Source: JAFLCM01 sp046154665
GTDB lineage: Bacteria > Planctomycetota > Phycisphaerae > Phycisphaerales > UBA1924
Length of the DNA stretch: 44,684 bases
Assembly: GCA_046154665.1 (NCBI GenBank)
Contig: JBJXFG010000009.1
Span: 1 to 44,684 of the forward strand
Direction: 5' to 3'
A model generated the notes under the pieces. It was given only the letters and a program-made list of their open reading frames with translations. It was not told the origin of the DNA and ran no database searches. The position numbers and the translations under genes were made by a program. Positions 21,708 to 29,843 of the stretch are shown here, one piece after another. Within the stretch, counting starts at the first letter, position 1. Every line of letters begins with the position of its first letter.

Positions 21708-23147
21708 TTAGTCGCCGTGTGCTTTGGAGTAGAGCGCTTTGCCGTCCTGCTCCAGCAGCTTCTCGAGGTGGCTCCACGGGTAGGACTTGCCCACGGCGTG
21801 CTGCACCTCGGCGACCTCGGCGTCGGTCAGGGTCGCCGTGCCGGGGGCGGTGGCGTAGCGGCAGCGGTAGAGGTCGACGAGGCGGGCGTTGGGGATGGGG
21901 CCGGGCCAGACCTTTTGTCCGCGGTTGCTCTTGAACTCGAGGTTGAGGCGGCCGACCTTTTCAGGGATGGTCGGCAGGCCCGTCGGGCATTGGACGAAGA
22001 TGTCGATGCCGCGGACGAGCATCGGGGCGGTGGAGCGGGCGAGCGCGGCGGGCGTGGGGGTTGATGAAGCGCCGGGTTTGTTGCCGCCGTAGAGAGAACC
22101 TGGCGCGACGGCACCTGCGTCAGCGGGGACGTTTTTCGGGAGGCTGGAGATGACGGCCTTGGTGAACTCGCGGGTCTTGGCGTTGCCGCCGAGGTCGGCG
22201 GTGCGGACGCCCTCGATGAGCGCGTAGCGGAGGGCCGACTCGACGTGGACGGCGTGGTAGTTGAGCCCCATGTAATAGAGCATCTGCACGGCGGAGAGCA
22301 GTAGTGCCGTGGGGTTGGCCATGTCTTTCCCAGCGATGTCGGGGGCCGAGCCGTGGACGGCCTCGAAGACGGCGATGCCGTCGCCGATGTTGCCGCCCGG
22401 GGCGACGCCCAGGCCGCCGACGAGGCCGGCGCAGAGGTCCGAGGCGATGTCCCCGAAAAGGTTGGGCAGGACGAGCACGTCAAACTTCTCGGGGCGGACG
22501 ACCAGCTGCATGCACAGGTTGTCGATGAGGATGTCGTCGGCCTGGATGTCGGGGTACTGCTCGGCGATTGCGCGGAAGGTGTCGAGGAAGAGCCCGTCGG
22601 TGAGCTTCATGATGTTCGACTTATGCACGCAGGTGACGCGTTTGCGTCCGATGCTGCGGGCCATGTTGAAGGCGTAGCGGTGGATGGCCTCGCAGCCGGG
22701 CCTGGTGATGATGCGGAGGCACTGGCACACTTCGGGGCTCTGCCAGTGCTCGATGCCGGCGTAGGTGTCTTCGATGTTCTCGCGAACGATGATGAGGTCG
22801 ACGTTGTCGAAGCGGGTCTTGACGCTGGGGAGGCTCTTGCTGGGGCGGACGTTGGCGTAGAGCTCGAGGCTCTTGCGGATGGTGACGTTGACAGACTTGT
22901 GGCCGCCGCCGGAGGGGGTTGTGGTCGGGCCCTTGAGGGCGACGCGGCAACGCTTGATGGCGTCGATGGTGGCGGGGGGCAGCGTCGAGCCGGTTTTTTC
23001 GAAGCAGGCGAGGCCGGCGTGGTGTTCCTCGAAATCAACGGGGACCTGGGCGGCGGCGAAGATGTCGCGGACGCTGGCGGCGATCTCGGGGCCGATGCCG
23101 TCTCCCGCAATCAACGCGACGGTGTGACGCAAGTTCGATACGCTCAT
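21708..23147 (-). CDS. icd: Isocitrate dehydrogenase, extended type, probably NAD-dependent
   Basis: It oxidatively decarboxylates isocitrate to 2-oxoglutarate in the TCA cycle. The 479-aa product includes the nucleotide/substrate entry ALIAGDGIGPEIA, the RKSLELYANVRP isocitrate loop (91-102), VRENIEDTYAG (121-131) and the signature NLFGDIASDLCAGLVGGLGV. A C-terminal extension of ~140 aa, including GIDIFVQCPTGLPTIPEKVG, makes it like the long Thermus/Rickettsia-type enzymes. At the coenzyme site it has HGSAPDIAG (D270, I271) where the NADP enzymes have Lys-Tyr. An acidic residue there favours NAD. ATG at 23147 is chosen. The gene is divergent from the cyclase gene, 89 bases away. Confidence 0.93.
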   Translation of the reverse strand: MSVSNLRHTVALIAGDGIGPEIAASVRDIFAAAQVPVDFEEHHAGLACFEKTGSTLPPATIDAIKRCRVALKGPTTTPSGGGHKSVNVTIRKSLELYANVRPSKSLPSVKTRFDNVDLIIVRENIEDTYAGIEHWQSPEVCQCLRIITRPGCEAIHRYAFNMARSIGRKRVTCVHKSNIMKLTDGLFLDTFRAIAEQYPDIQADDILIDNLCMQLVVRPEKFDVLVLPNLFGDIASDLCAGLVGGLGVAPGGNIGDGIAVFEAVHGSAPDIAGKDMANPTALLLSAVQMLYYMGLNYHAVHVESALRYALIEGVRTADLGGNAKTREFTKAVISSLPKNVPADAGAVAPGSLYGGNKPGASSTPTPAALARSTAPMLVRGIDIFVQCPTGLPTIPEKVGRLNLEFKSNRGQKVWPGPIPNARLVDLYRCRYATAPGTATLTDAEVAEVQHAVGKSYPWSHLEKLLEQDGKALYSKAHGD

Positions 23148-23236
23148 GGGAACAGCTCTCGATAGCGCGCCGTTCCGGGCCCGGCCGATCACCTGTCGGC
23201 TCATTCAGTGGGCCCTGCGGCGCAGGCCCGGATGCT

Positions 23237-24613
23237 ATGTCATCGATCCCCGGACCGCAGCAGCCAGCCACCGCACGCCCGAAGACCATGCCGCCAACCC
23301 CAGATCAAACCGTCCGTCAGGACGTCGCGTTTCGCACCCTCCGGCGCGAAGTCCTCCGGAGCCAGTCCCGGCGCGCCTGGGCCATGGTGTGCGTGATCGG
23401 CGCGCTGCTGATCGCGGTCCTCGTGCTCCGCCTGGTCCCCACAATCATCCGGCCGGACGTCCGCGAGCAGGTGATCCGGGCCGCGTTCCCCATCGCCGGC
23501 CTGCTCGTCCTGTGCCTGGTGTACGAGGCCGCCGCCCTGGCCTGGCTGCGCTCGCGCCTGTCGCGCGGCGGGACGGTCCCACCCTGGTTCGAGTATGTCA
23601 ACGCCGCCGTCGAGGTCTCCCTCCCCACCGGGGCGATGCTGGCGGTGAGCAGTTTCGGCAGCGGGGCCAACGCCCTCACCGGCGCGGCACCGTTCGCGTA
23701 CCCGCTGCTGGTGTTCATGACCGCCCTGAGCCTCAACGCGCGGCTTTGCGTGTTCGGAGGGCTTCTTGCCGCCGCTCAGTACCTCGTTGTGGCCCTTTGG
23801 CTGATCCGGCACCTGCCCGACGCCGCCGGTGCCCCGGCGAATGCGATGGCCCTCTCCACCCACCAGCACCTTCTCAAGGGATTCATGATCGCCACCACGG
23901 GCGGTGCGGCGGCGTTCGTGGCGGCGCAGATCCGCGGGCAGGTGGCGCGGGTGCTCCACGCCGTCGGCGAGCGCGACCGGGCGGTGAGCATTTTCGGACA
24001 GCACGTCTCGCCCCAGGTGGTGGACCTTCTGCTGAGCCAGCCCTCGGACTTCGCGGGCCAGGAGCGGAACGTGTGCGTGATGTTCCTCGACATCCGTGAC
24101 TTCAGCCGCATCGCCGCCGACCGCTCGCCCTCCGAGGTGATGGACTACCTGAACACGCTGTTCGGCTTCATGATCCCGGTCATCAACGCCCATCACGGGA
24201 TGGTGAACAAGTTTCTGGGAGACGGGTTCATGGCCGTGTTCGGCGCGCCGGTGAAGGAGGGCGAGCCCTGCCGCAACGCCGCGGCCGCCTCGCGCGAGGT
24301 CCTCGCCCGCCTCGCCGACCTCAACCGCGAAGGGAGAATCCCCGCCACCCGCGTCGGGATCGGGCTGCACCTGGGCGTCGCGGTTACCGGCAACGTCGGG
24401 AGCAGCGACCGTCTCGAATACACCGTCATCGGCGACGTCGTCAACGTGGCCTCGCGCATCGAGCAAGCCACCAAGCAGTTCGACGCGCAGCTGCTGGCTT
24501 CAGGCGCTGTGGCGGAGGCGCTCGCCGGTGCCCCCGGGCCGCCCCCCATTAGCCTTGGGCCCGTTCAACTGAAAGGTCAGCCCCACCCCATCGAACTGTT
24601 CCGACTCGCGTAG
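23237..24613 (+). CDS. Membrane-bound class III adenylate/guanylate cyclase
   Basis: It converts ATP (or GTP) to the 3',5'-cyclic nucleotide. The 458-aa protein has an N-terminal sensor of about six hydrophobic helices (47-67, 82-102, 128-148, 152-168, 170-190, 215-231), a linker helix (GERDRAVSIFGQHVSPQVVD) and a C-terminal cyclase domain (276-455). Metal-binding aspartates D285 (MFLDIRDFS) and D329 (FLGDGFMAVFGAP) are present. K325, just before, is the position that reads adenine, favouring cAMP. The transition-state segment GDVVNVASRIEQATK is also intact. Start at 23237, or 23288 (PPTPDQTVR), is uncertain. The last 114 bases overlap the convergent glycosyltransferase gene. The membrane part resembles MASE-like sensors but is not assigned. 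Confidence 0.92.
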   Translation: MSSIPGPQQPATARPKTMPPTPDQTVRQDVAFRTLRREVLRSQSRRAWAMVCVIGALLIAVLVLRLVPTIIRPDVREQVIRAAFPIAGLLVLCLVYEAAALAWLRSRLSRGGTVPPWFEYVNAAVEVSLPTGAMLAVSSFGSGANALTGAAPFAYPLLVFMTALSLNARLCVFGGLLAAAQYLVVALWLIRHLPDAAGAPANAMALSTHQHLLKGFMIATTGGAAAFVAAQIRGQVARVLHAVGERDRAVSIFGQHVSPQVVDLLLSQPSDFAGQERNVCVMFLDIRDFSRIAADRSPSEVMDYLNTLFGFMIPVINAHHGMVNKFLGDGFMAVFGAPVKEGEPCRNAAAASREVLARLADLNREGRIPATRVGIGLHLGVAVTGNVGSSDRLEYTVIGDVVNVASRIEQATKQFDAQLLASGAVAEALAGAPGPPPISLGPVQLKGQPHPIELFRLA

Positions 24614-25879
24614 CCGCGGAATCGGCGCGCCGTCGCCGCGCTGGTTCGCCGGTGCCCACCCGCACAGCACCGAGCGGCCGCAACCCGCCCACCGCTCCGC
24701 CGCATCGAGCATCGGGCCCGGTGAGAGGGTGCCGATCACCAGTGTGTCGGCGTCGTCGGGGTTGGGCGTGAGTTCGACGCCGGCTTCGACGACGGCGCGC
24801 TCGACGACCCACAGGTTCTTGCCGGGCTCGATGATGCACACGCGGCGCGGACGGGCCTCGCGTAACAGCGCGCCCAGGTGGGCGCGTGCGGCGGCGAGGC
24901 CGGTGAAGCGGTCGTACTGATGCTGCGTCATCTCGGCCCTGGGTTGGTGGTCGAGGGTGTCGTCGAGATCGCCCAGGCCCAGGGTGTAGCCCTCGAGGGC
25001 GTGCTCTTTCTCGGCGATGGCGCGGTAACGCGAGACGACGCGCTGGATGGCGGCGCGGCGTTCGTGCTCGGGGGCGTAGCGCTGCTCGACCCAGGCGTTG
25101 TTGCGGACGAGCCTGCGGAGGATGGTGTTCATGTCGCGGCCGCTGGTCACCTTGCGGTGCATCACGCGGAAACCGCGGTGGTGGATGGTTCGCAGGCCGG
25201 CGCGGATGATGCGGGCGGCGAGGTCGTACTCCTCGGCGTAGTAGTGGAAGGCGGGGTCATAGCCGCCGCCCGCGAAGACGCCTGGCATGGGCGAGCCGAG
25301 GTCGGCGTCGAGGAAGACGGATCGGCGGATGGCGACGCCGCAGCCGATGAAGACTTCGGGGAGGCCTCCGGCCTCGCGGTGATGCGGGGCCGGGACCGTT
25401 CGCTCGAGGCTGCCGAACAACGAGCCCCGAGATTGAGTGGGGGGGCTGTGGAGTCTCGATCCTCCGAGTTGATCGGCGGACCCGTCGCTCACGCTCCGGG
25501 CTCGTTCACTCGGGAGCAGAAAGATCTCGGCACCGATCGCGGCGACATCATCAGGCGCGTCCCGCAGCACGTCGATGAACCCGCTGTCGAGCGGGTGGGA
25601 GTCGTCGTCGAGCATGATGAGCCACTGGCCCTTGGCGGCGCGGGCGGCGGCGTTGCGTGCGGCGGCGCCGTCGTTCTTGGCCATGAGGATGAGACTGACG
25701 GGTACGCCGTTGGCGAGCCGCTCGGGGACGACGGGGACGAAACGGGAGGCGTTGTCGGCGACGAGCATTTCGGCACCGCCAGCGCGTGCGAGCTGCGGCA
25801 CCGGCAGGTTGCCGAGGTGCGCGAGCGTGATGGCGAGTTGCTCGGGGCGGTCACGGGTTGGGATGATGAAGGAGATCAA
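24500..25879 (-). CDS. Family 2 glycosyltransferase with an extra C-terminal domain
   Basis: This is an inverting GT-A glycosyltransferase, probably building a cell-surface glycan. Residues 1-125 hold the nucleotide-sugar domain: SFIIPTRDRPEQL, LVADNAS, NDGAAARNAAARAAKG and the metal site LDDDSHP. The acceptor part follows (VFIGCGVAIRRSVFLDADLG, then YYAEEYDLAARIIRAGLRTI). Between them, about residues 123-170, a repeat-derived insertion reads RARSVSDGSADQLGGSRLHS. The last ~130 residues (RRVCIIEPGKNLWVVERAVV, TLVIGTLSPG) look like a separate Rossmann-type domain that may bind a nucleotide. The ORF's 3' end overlaps the cyclase gene on the other strand by 114 bases. The acceptor sugar is unknown. 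Confidence 0.88.
   Translation of the reverse strand: MISFIIPTRDRPEQLAITLAHLGNLPVPQLARAGGAEMLVADNASRFVPVVPERLANGVPVSLILMAKNDGAAARNAAARAAKGQWLIMLDDDSHPLDSGFIDVLRDAPDDVAAIGAEIFLLPSERARSVSDGSADQLGGSRLHSPPTQSRGSLFGSLERTVPAPHHREAGGLPEVFIGCGVAIRRSVFLDADLGSPMPGVFAGGGYDPAFHYYAEEYDLAARIIRAGLRTIHHRGFRVMHRKVTSGRDMNTILRRLVRNNAWVEQRYAPEHERRAAIQRVVSRYRAIAEKEHALEGYTLGLGDLDDTLDHQPRAEMTQHQYDRFTGLAAARAHLGALLREARPRRVCIIEPGKNLWVVERAVVEAGVELTPNPDDADTLVIGTLSPGPMLDAAERWAGCGRSVLCGWAPANQRGDGAPIPRLRESEQFDGVGLTFQLNGPKANGGRPGGTGERLRHSA
25477..25513. repeat. In-frame GAGCGTGAGCGACGGGT repeat inside the glycosyltransferase
   Basis: On the minus strand it reads CCCGGAGCGTGAGCGACGGG and encodes RARSVSDG. I recall this peptide recurring in planctomycete proteins (from memory, not searched). 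It lies in the insertion between the two glycosyltransferase halves. Confidence 0.6.
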
Positions 25880-25883
25880 GGAG

Positions 25884-26054
25884 GAAGTGGTCGAGTGGTC
25901 AAGTGATCAGGTGGTCGAATGGTTCAGTGGCCCATTGGCGGGGTAGCGGAGCGATTGGGGTGGGGCGCGTTGGTGTGTGGGCTCGGGATCGTTCGGCGTC
26001 GTGTTCTTGCTTCTTCGCACTTGACCACTCGACCACTTCGCCACTGGCCCACTT
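25884..26054. repeat. GTGGTCGA array facing its reverse complement (intergenic copy)
   Basis: The left arm (about 25884-25935) holds four to five AGTGGTCG-type units. The right arm (about 26018-26054) holds ACTTGACC, ACTCGACC, ACTTCGCC and ACTGGCCC. The spacer is about 80 bases. It fills the gap between the glycosyltransferase start and the HldE-like stop, both on the minus strand. It resembles the copy inside the PhnP-like gene but with a longer, unrelated spacer. Confidence 0.8.
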
Positions 26055-26059
26055 CCCGC

Positions 26060-27685
26060 TCACACCACCATCCGCTGCCCGCTGATTCCCCCGGTGCCGT
26101 GGCCTGTGGTGACGGCGAGCTTGGCGGTGTCGAGTCTGCGCAGGCCGGCGCGGAGGTCTTGCGAGCCGACGACGATGTTGCCGAGCCGCCCGGCCTGATG
26201 GGCGGCGGCGATGCTGCCGAGGAAGCCTGCCTCGACGGTGGTTCCGCCGGCGATGAGCGCGAGGGTGGCGGCGGCGAGGAGGGCGTCGCCGCAGCCGAGC
26301 TGGTCGACGGCGTGGAGGGTCATGGCGGGCACGTGCTCGCCGCGGACGCGGGTCTGCCACGCGTCAGTGGCGGCTTGTTGGGGCTGGGCGAGTCTTTCGA
26401 AGGCGATCAGGCCGTCGGCACCCATCGTCACCAGCACGTTCCGCGCGCGGGTCTGCTGCATCAGCTTCCACACCACGGCGTTGAGCGAGTCGGCGTAGTC
26501 GTGGACCGCGTCGCGCAGCTCAGATTCGGTGGGGCACACCAGGTCCATCCTCTGCATCGAGAGCAGACCCGAGCGCCGCCCGCTGACATCGCCCGCCAGC
26601 ACGCGCACCGAGGGGCGCAGCACCGCGAGCAGGCTGGCGAGGGTGCCGCGCGAGAGGAGGCCGTTGCCGAAGTCGGCGGCGATGGCGCCCTCGCACTCGC
26701 GGGCCAGTTCGCTGGCGATGGTGAGCAGCTCGTTGCGGCCCGAGGCATCGACGACGACGGGGCGGACAAGGTCGAGCTTCATCACCTTCTGCGAGCCGAC
26801 GAGGAAACGCTGCTTCTCGAGCATGGGGCCGTCGGTCTCGATCCAGCGAACATCGACGCCCTCGTTCTGTAGGCGTCGGCGCAGGGCGGAGGCGGGGGCC
26901 GAGGCGGGCAGGGCGGTGACAAGGGTGGGGCGTGCTCCCAGTGCGGCGAGGTGTCGTGCGATGATCGCCGCGCCGCCGTCGTAGCTGGTGTGTTCGAGGG
27001 GGCGGAGCGACATGACGGGGGCTTCGCCGGCGACATCGGGGCGGTCGCACTGGACGTAGGTATCGATGATGGCCTCGCCGAAGACGGCGACGCGGCGGCC
27101 CTGGAAGAGGTCGATCAGTTTGTCGAGGCGCTCGGGGCCCATGCCCTGCGTCTCGACGAGCTGGCGGAGTCGGGCCTGGAAGGGATTCTCGCGGCGCTCC
27201 ATGGCGGCGATGAGGGCCGTCGAGCTGAAGACGATGTCGCCCGAGGAGAAGATGATGCGTCCGCCGTGGCGTTCGACGGCGTCGCGCTCGGCGCGGAAGC
27301 GCGGGTCGTTGTTCGATTCGTACTCCTGGCCCTTGATGTAGACATCGGGCCGGACCTGGTCGAGCAGTGTTTCGGCCGTGGGGTCCGGGTTGATGTAGAC
27401 CCAGTCAACGCAGTCGAGGGCGGCGAGGTTCTCGGCGCGGAGGTCTTGCGAGAACAGCGGTCGCCCGTCGCCCTTGTTCACTAGCGGGTCGGCGGTGATC
27501 GAGACCAGCAGGATGTCGCCCTGCTTGGCGGCGTGCTGCAGGTGCCGGATGTGACCTGGGTGGACGATGTCGAAACAGCCGTGGCACTGAACGACGACCT
27601 TTCCCTGCTCGCGCGCGGCGGCCCGGAGCGCGAGCAGTTCGTCGCACAGGACGATCTTGGAATGGACTGGATCGGCGGCGGTCAT
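26060..27685 (-). CDS. hldE: Bifunctional nucleotidyltransferase-PfkB sugar kinase (HldE-like, domains reversed)
   Basis: It likely supplies activated heptose for surface glycans: kinase phosphorylates heptose-7-phosphate at C1, and the transferase adds AMP. The N-terminal domain (about 1-165) has the cytidylyltransferase-type motif HGCFDIVHPGHIRHL and KGQEYESN. The C-terminal PfkB/ribokinase domain (about 185-541) has the sugar/ATP landmarks VAVFGEAIIDTYVQCD, YDGGAAIIARHLAALG and the catalytic DQLGCGDALLAAATLA. In E. coli HldE the kinase comes first, so the order is reversed here. Length (541 aa) fits two full domains. ATG at 27685 is chosen. The heptose specificity is inferred. Together with the glycosyltransferase it suggests an envelope glycan segment. 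Confidence 0.9.
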   Translation of the reverse strand: MTAADPVHSKIVLCDELLALRAAAREQGKVVVQCHGCFDIVHPGHIRHLQHAAKQGDILLVSITADPLVNKGDGRPLFSQDLRAENLAALDCVDWVYINPDPTAETLLDQVRPDVYIKGQEYESNNDPRFRAERDAVERHGGRIIFSSGDIVFSSTALIAAMERRENPFQARLRQLVETQGMGPERLDKLIDLFQGRRVAVFGEAIIDTYVQCDRPDVAGEAPVMSLRPLEHTSYDGGAAIIARHLAALGARPTLVTALPASAPASALRRRLQNEGVDVRWIETDGPMLEKQRFLVGSQKVMKLDLVRPVVVDASGRNELLTIASELARECEGAIAADFGNGLLSRGTLASLLAVLRPSVRVLAGDVSGRRSGLLSMQRMDLVCPTESELRDAVHDYADSLNAVVWKLMQQTRARNVLVTMGADGLIAFERLAQPQQAATDAWQTRVRGEHVPAMTLHAVDQLGCGDALLAAATLALIAGGTTVEAGFLGSIAAAHQAGRLGNIVVGSQDLRAGLRRLDTAKLAVTTGHGTGGISGQRMVV

Positions 27686-27896
27686 GCCCCGTGGTTATCG
27701 GCTTTGCAGGACGACGGCCTTCGGCGAAGGCGTGGGATCGGTTGGTCCGGGGCGGTTATCCGTCGGGATGAGTCGCTCGCGCGGGGCAATCGCGCGGCGG
27801 CTGGCGAAACGGCACCGATGTCGGCCCCACTCCACGGTTGGCGGGCCTTCGCTGGTGGCACTGGCGTATGCCCTGCGCGACATACGATTCCTCACC

Positions 27897-28751
27897 ATGA
27901 AGCACGCGATCCGCACCATCGGTTTTGCTGTCGCGGCCCTTGTCTGGGGTGCGTCGGCGTTGGGTCAAGGTGATGTCGGTCCACCCGCTGAGGCGGCTCC
28001 GCCAGGGGGGGCGGGAAGTGGGGCCAAAGTAGACCAACCCGGCCGCGCCACCGTCCGGGCCTCCACGCTCGACCCCGAGACCAACCGCTTCATCGTCTAC
28101 TACTACCTCAACCCCCAGCCGGAACGATTCGAAGAGGTCTTCCGCAAGATCGCCTCGGCGACCGGGGAAGACGCCGGGGGCAACGGGCCGGTTTTCTCGG
28201 CGTTCTATGCGCCGATCATGAAGGCCAACCCGCAGCGCATCGAAGGCTGGGTCCGCGCGCTGAGCACACCCGACATCCTGCCCATCCACCGCCGCGCACT
28301 GTGGCGGGCGGCGGTGCTGAGCAAAGTCCCCGAAGGCAAGGCGGCCCTCGCGAAGCTCCTGCCCGCCGCGCCCGACGACGACCGGCGCATCATCCAGGAG
28401 TTCATCGACATGCCCCCCGCCGACCTGCTGGGCGAGCTGCCGCGCAGCACGCGGGCGCTCGACATGATGTGGTCGTCGTTCAACGCGTCGGGCGACGAGC
28501 GCTACGTCCACCAGGTGATCAACGCGATGGCCCACGAGAAGAGCGAGGTCGGGTCGGACGTGATGTTCGCGATGGCCGCGGGTTGGTCGCTGCAGAGCAA
28601 CGCGTGGCAGCACTCAAAGGTGCTGGAGATCTGCCGCGAAAAGGTGAAGACCGCCGAGGGGATCGTTCTCCAGCGCCTGAAGGACGCGATCCAGGGCGCG
28701 GAGGAGCGGTTGAAGAGCGAGCCGTGTCCGGAGCCGGCGAAGGGGACGTGA
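27897..28751 (+). CDS. Secreted helical protein of unknown function
   Basis: This 284-aa protein has a Sec signal peptide (KHAIRTIGFAVAALVWGASA, cut near ALG). A Gly/Ala/Pro-rich linker follows, then a helical domain (60-275; RFIVYYYLNPQPERFEEVFR, PIMKANPQRIEGWVRALSTP, RALWRAAVLSKVPEGKAALA). The helix-pair spacing recalls TPR/HEAT-like scaffolds, but no family is recognised. ATG at 27897 is chosen because the signal begins there; the upstream extension is Arg-rich. It is convergent with the exoprotein ORF (28519-29547), whose frame overlaps this gene's 3' end. Confidence 0.8.
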   Translation: MKHAIRTIGFAVAALVWGASALGQGDVGPPAEAAPPGGAGSGAKVDQPGRATVRASTLDPETNRFIVYYYLNPQPERFEEVFRKIASATGEDAGGNGPVFSAFYAPIMKANPQRIEGWVRALSTPDILPIHRRALWRAAVLSKVPEGKAALAKLLPAAPDDDRRIIQEFIDMPPADLLGELPRSTRALDMMWSSFNASGDERYVHQVINAMAHEKSEVGSDVMFAMAAGWSLQSNAWQHSKVLEICREKVKTAEGIVLQRLKDAIQGAEERLKSEPCPEPAKGT

Positions 28752-29547
28752 GGAAGAAACCATGAACCCGGAGCGCCGGCAGTGGGGCTCCACCGGGGAT
28801 GAGCCCCAGCAGTTCCGCGGTGTTCGTGCTCAGGTCATAGCGGTACGGCCCCTCGCCGAAGTTGCCAACGCCCACGACGTACCGGCCCGAGGCGTTCACA
28901 TCACTGCCTTCTTGCAGCGGCACACTGTTGTTGAACAGCTGCTGCTGCGCGCCGTTGACCCACACCGCGCCCTGTCGGCCGTTGTCGTTGTCTTGCCAGC
29001 CGGCGACGACGTTCCCGTCAAAGTCGCACGCGTTGGCCCGCGACGAGCTGCCCGCGGTCGTCGACCCCAGGTCCACGATTCCGGTATTGCTCGTCCATGT
29101 AAAGCCGTGCGCCGTGCCCGGGGTCGCCCAGCCCAGTCCGACCACCGTGCTGCCGTCGCCCGAGATGCCCCACGAACTGCCGGTGCTGTTGAGGTCCGAC
29201 ACCCCGCCGAGATTCCCGCAGTACGTCCAGGTGCCGGTGCCGATGTCGTACAACGCCGCCTCGTTCAGCCCGTTCGCGGGATTGGTGTTGTTTCCGGCGA
29301 AGCGGGTGCCGTCGTCCGACACCGGCGCGCTCCCTCGGTAGCCCAGCGCGGGGCTGTTGCCAGGAACCGTGGTCCGGCCGGTGGCGCTGTTCCAGTGCCA
29401 GTAGTCTCCGGTAGAAAAGTCGTATCCGGTGACAACCGACCCTTTCCCGCTGACGCCGGTGGGGATGATGAGCCCGCCGGTCAGATTGGTGAACGAGACG
29501 GAGCCGCCGAGCGCGGACGAACCCGAGCCCGCGGCGGCGACGAGCAC
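28519..29547 (-). CDS. Repeat-rich exoprotein (HAF-like), frameshifted at the 5' end and truncated
   Basis: Residues 1-255 are rich in Gly/Ser/Asn/Thr and contain beta-type repeats like those of secreted HAF-repeat proteins: VSDDGTRFAGNNTNPANGLN, GISGDGSTVVGLGWATPGTA, HGFTWTSNTGIVDLGS, DVNASGRYVVGVGNF. The signal peptide lies just upstream but in another frame. ATG at 29577-29579 is followed by seven A residues, and eight would give KKKRLAAVAAVLVAAAGSG in frame with this ORF. Downstream the repeat pattern stops near 28770. The remaining ~80 residues are Arg/Ser/Pro-rich and antisense to the neighbouring gene, so the original C terminus is missing. It is probably a decaying gene, or one switched by A-tract slippage. 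Confidence 0.6.
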   Translation of the reverse strand: MLVAAAGSGSSALGGSVSFTNLTGGLIIPTGVSGKGSVVTGYDFSTGDYWHWNSATGRTTVPGNSPALGYRGSAPVSDDGTRFAGNNTNPANGLNEAALYDIGTGTWTYCGNLGGVSDLNSTGSSWGISGDGSTVVGLGWATPGTAHGFTWTSNTGIVDLGSTTAGSSSRANACDFDGNVVAGWQDNDNGRQGAVWVNGAQQQLFNNSVPLQEGSDVNASGRYVVGVGNFGEGPYRYDLSTNTAELLGLIPGGAPLPALRVHGFFLTSPSPAPDTARSSTAPPRPGSRPSGAGERSPRRSSPFRGRSPAPLSAATRCSAATNPRPSRTSRPTRPRSSRGPSR

Positions 29548-29569
29548 CGCCGCAACCGCGGCGAGACGC

Positions 29570-29576
29570 TTTTTTT
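29570..29576 (-). other. Homopolymeric A7 tract at a frameshift site
   Basis: Seven consecutive T on the plus strand (A on the coding strand) follow the ATG at 29577-29579. One more A would join this start to the exoprotein frame and give a textbook signal peptide. Such tracts are prone to polymerase slippage and to sequencing error. Confidence 0.6.
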
Positions 29577-29674
29577 CATGGCCTTCGCTCCCTGATCGAA
29601 ATCAACACCGATCGCCGAAGGGCACAATCCAGCGGCGTCGAATGCCTTTGGGTTGTGGCCCGTGCGATAGTCTA

Positions 29675-29712
29675 TGCAAATGTTTCTGCAAACCTTTCTG
29701 CCTACATTTGCA
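29675..29712. promoter_or_regulatory. Inverted repeat TGCAAATGT / ACATTTGCA in an A/T-rich patch (candidate operator)
   Basis: Perfect 9-bp arms (29675-29683 and 29704-29712) are separated by 20 bases, about two helical turns from centre to centre when the half-sites are counted. The patch is unusually A/T-rich for this genome and lies between the divergent exoprotein and unknown (29844) genes. It may be a dimer-binding operator; no cognate regulator is visible. Confidence 0.5.
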
Positions 29713-29843
29713 CTTTCCACTTCCGTGAGGCATGCTGTTCCCAGCCGATTCGGATCCATCTTGCCGTCCATTCCCTCGGCCAGCCTCCCCGTGAGCAGCC
29801 CCGCTTTGGCTCAGTTCAGTGCATTCCCCTTCGTCCAGACCCA

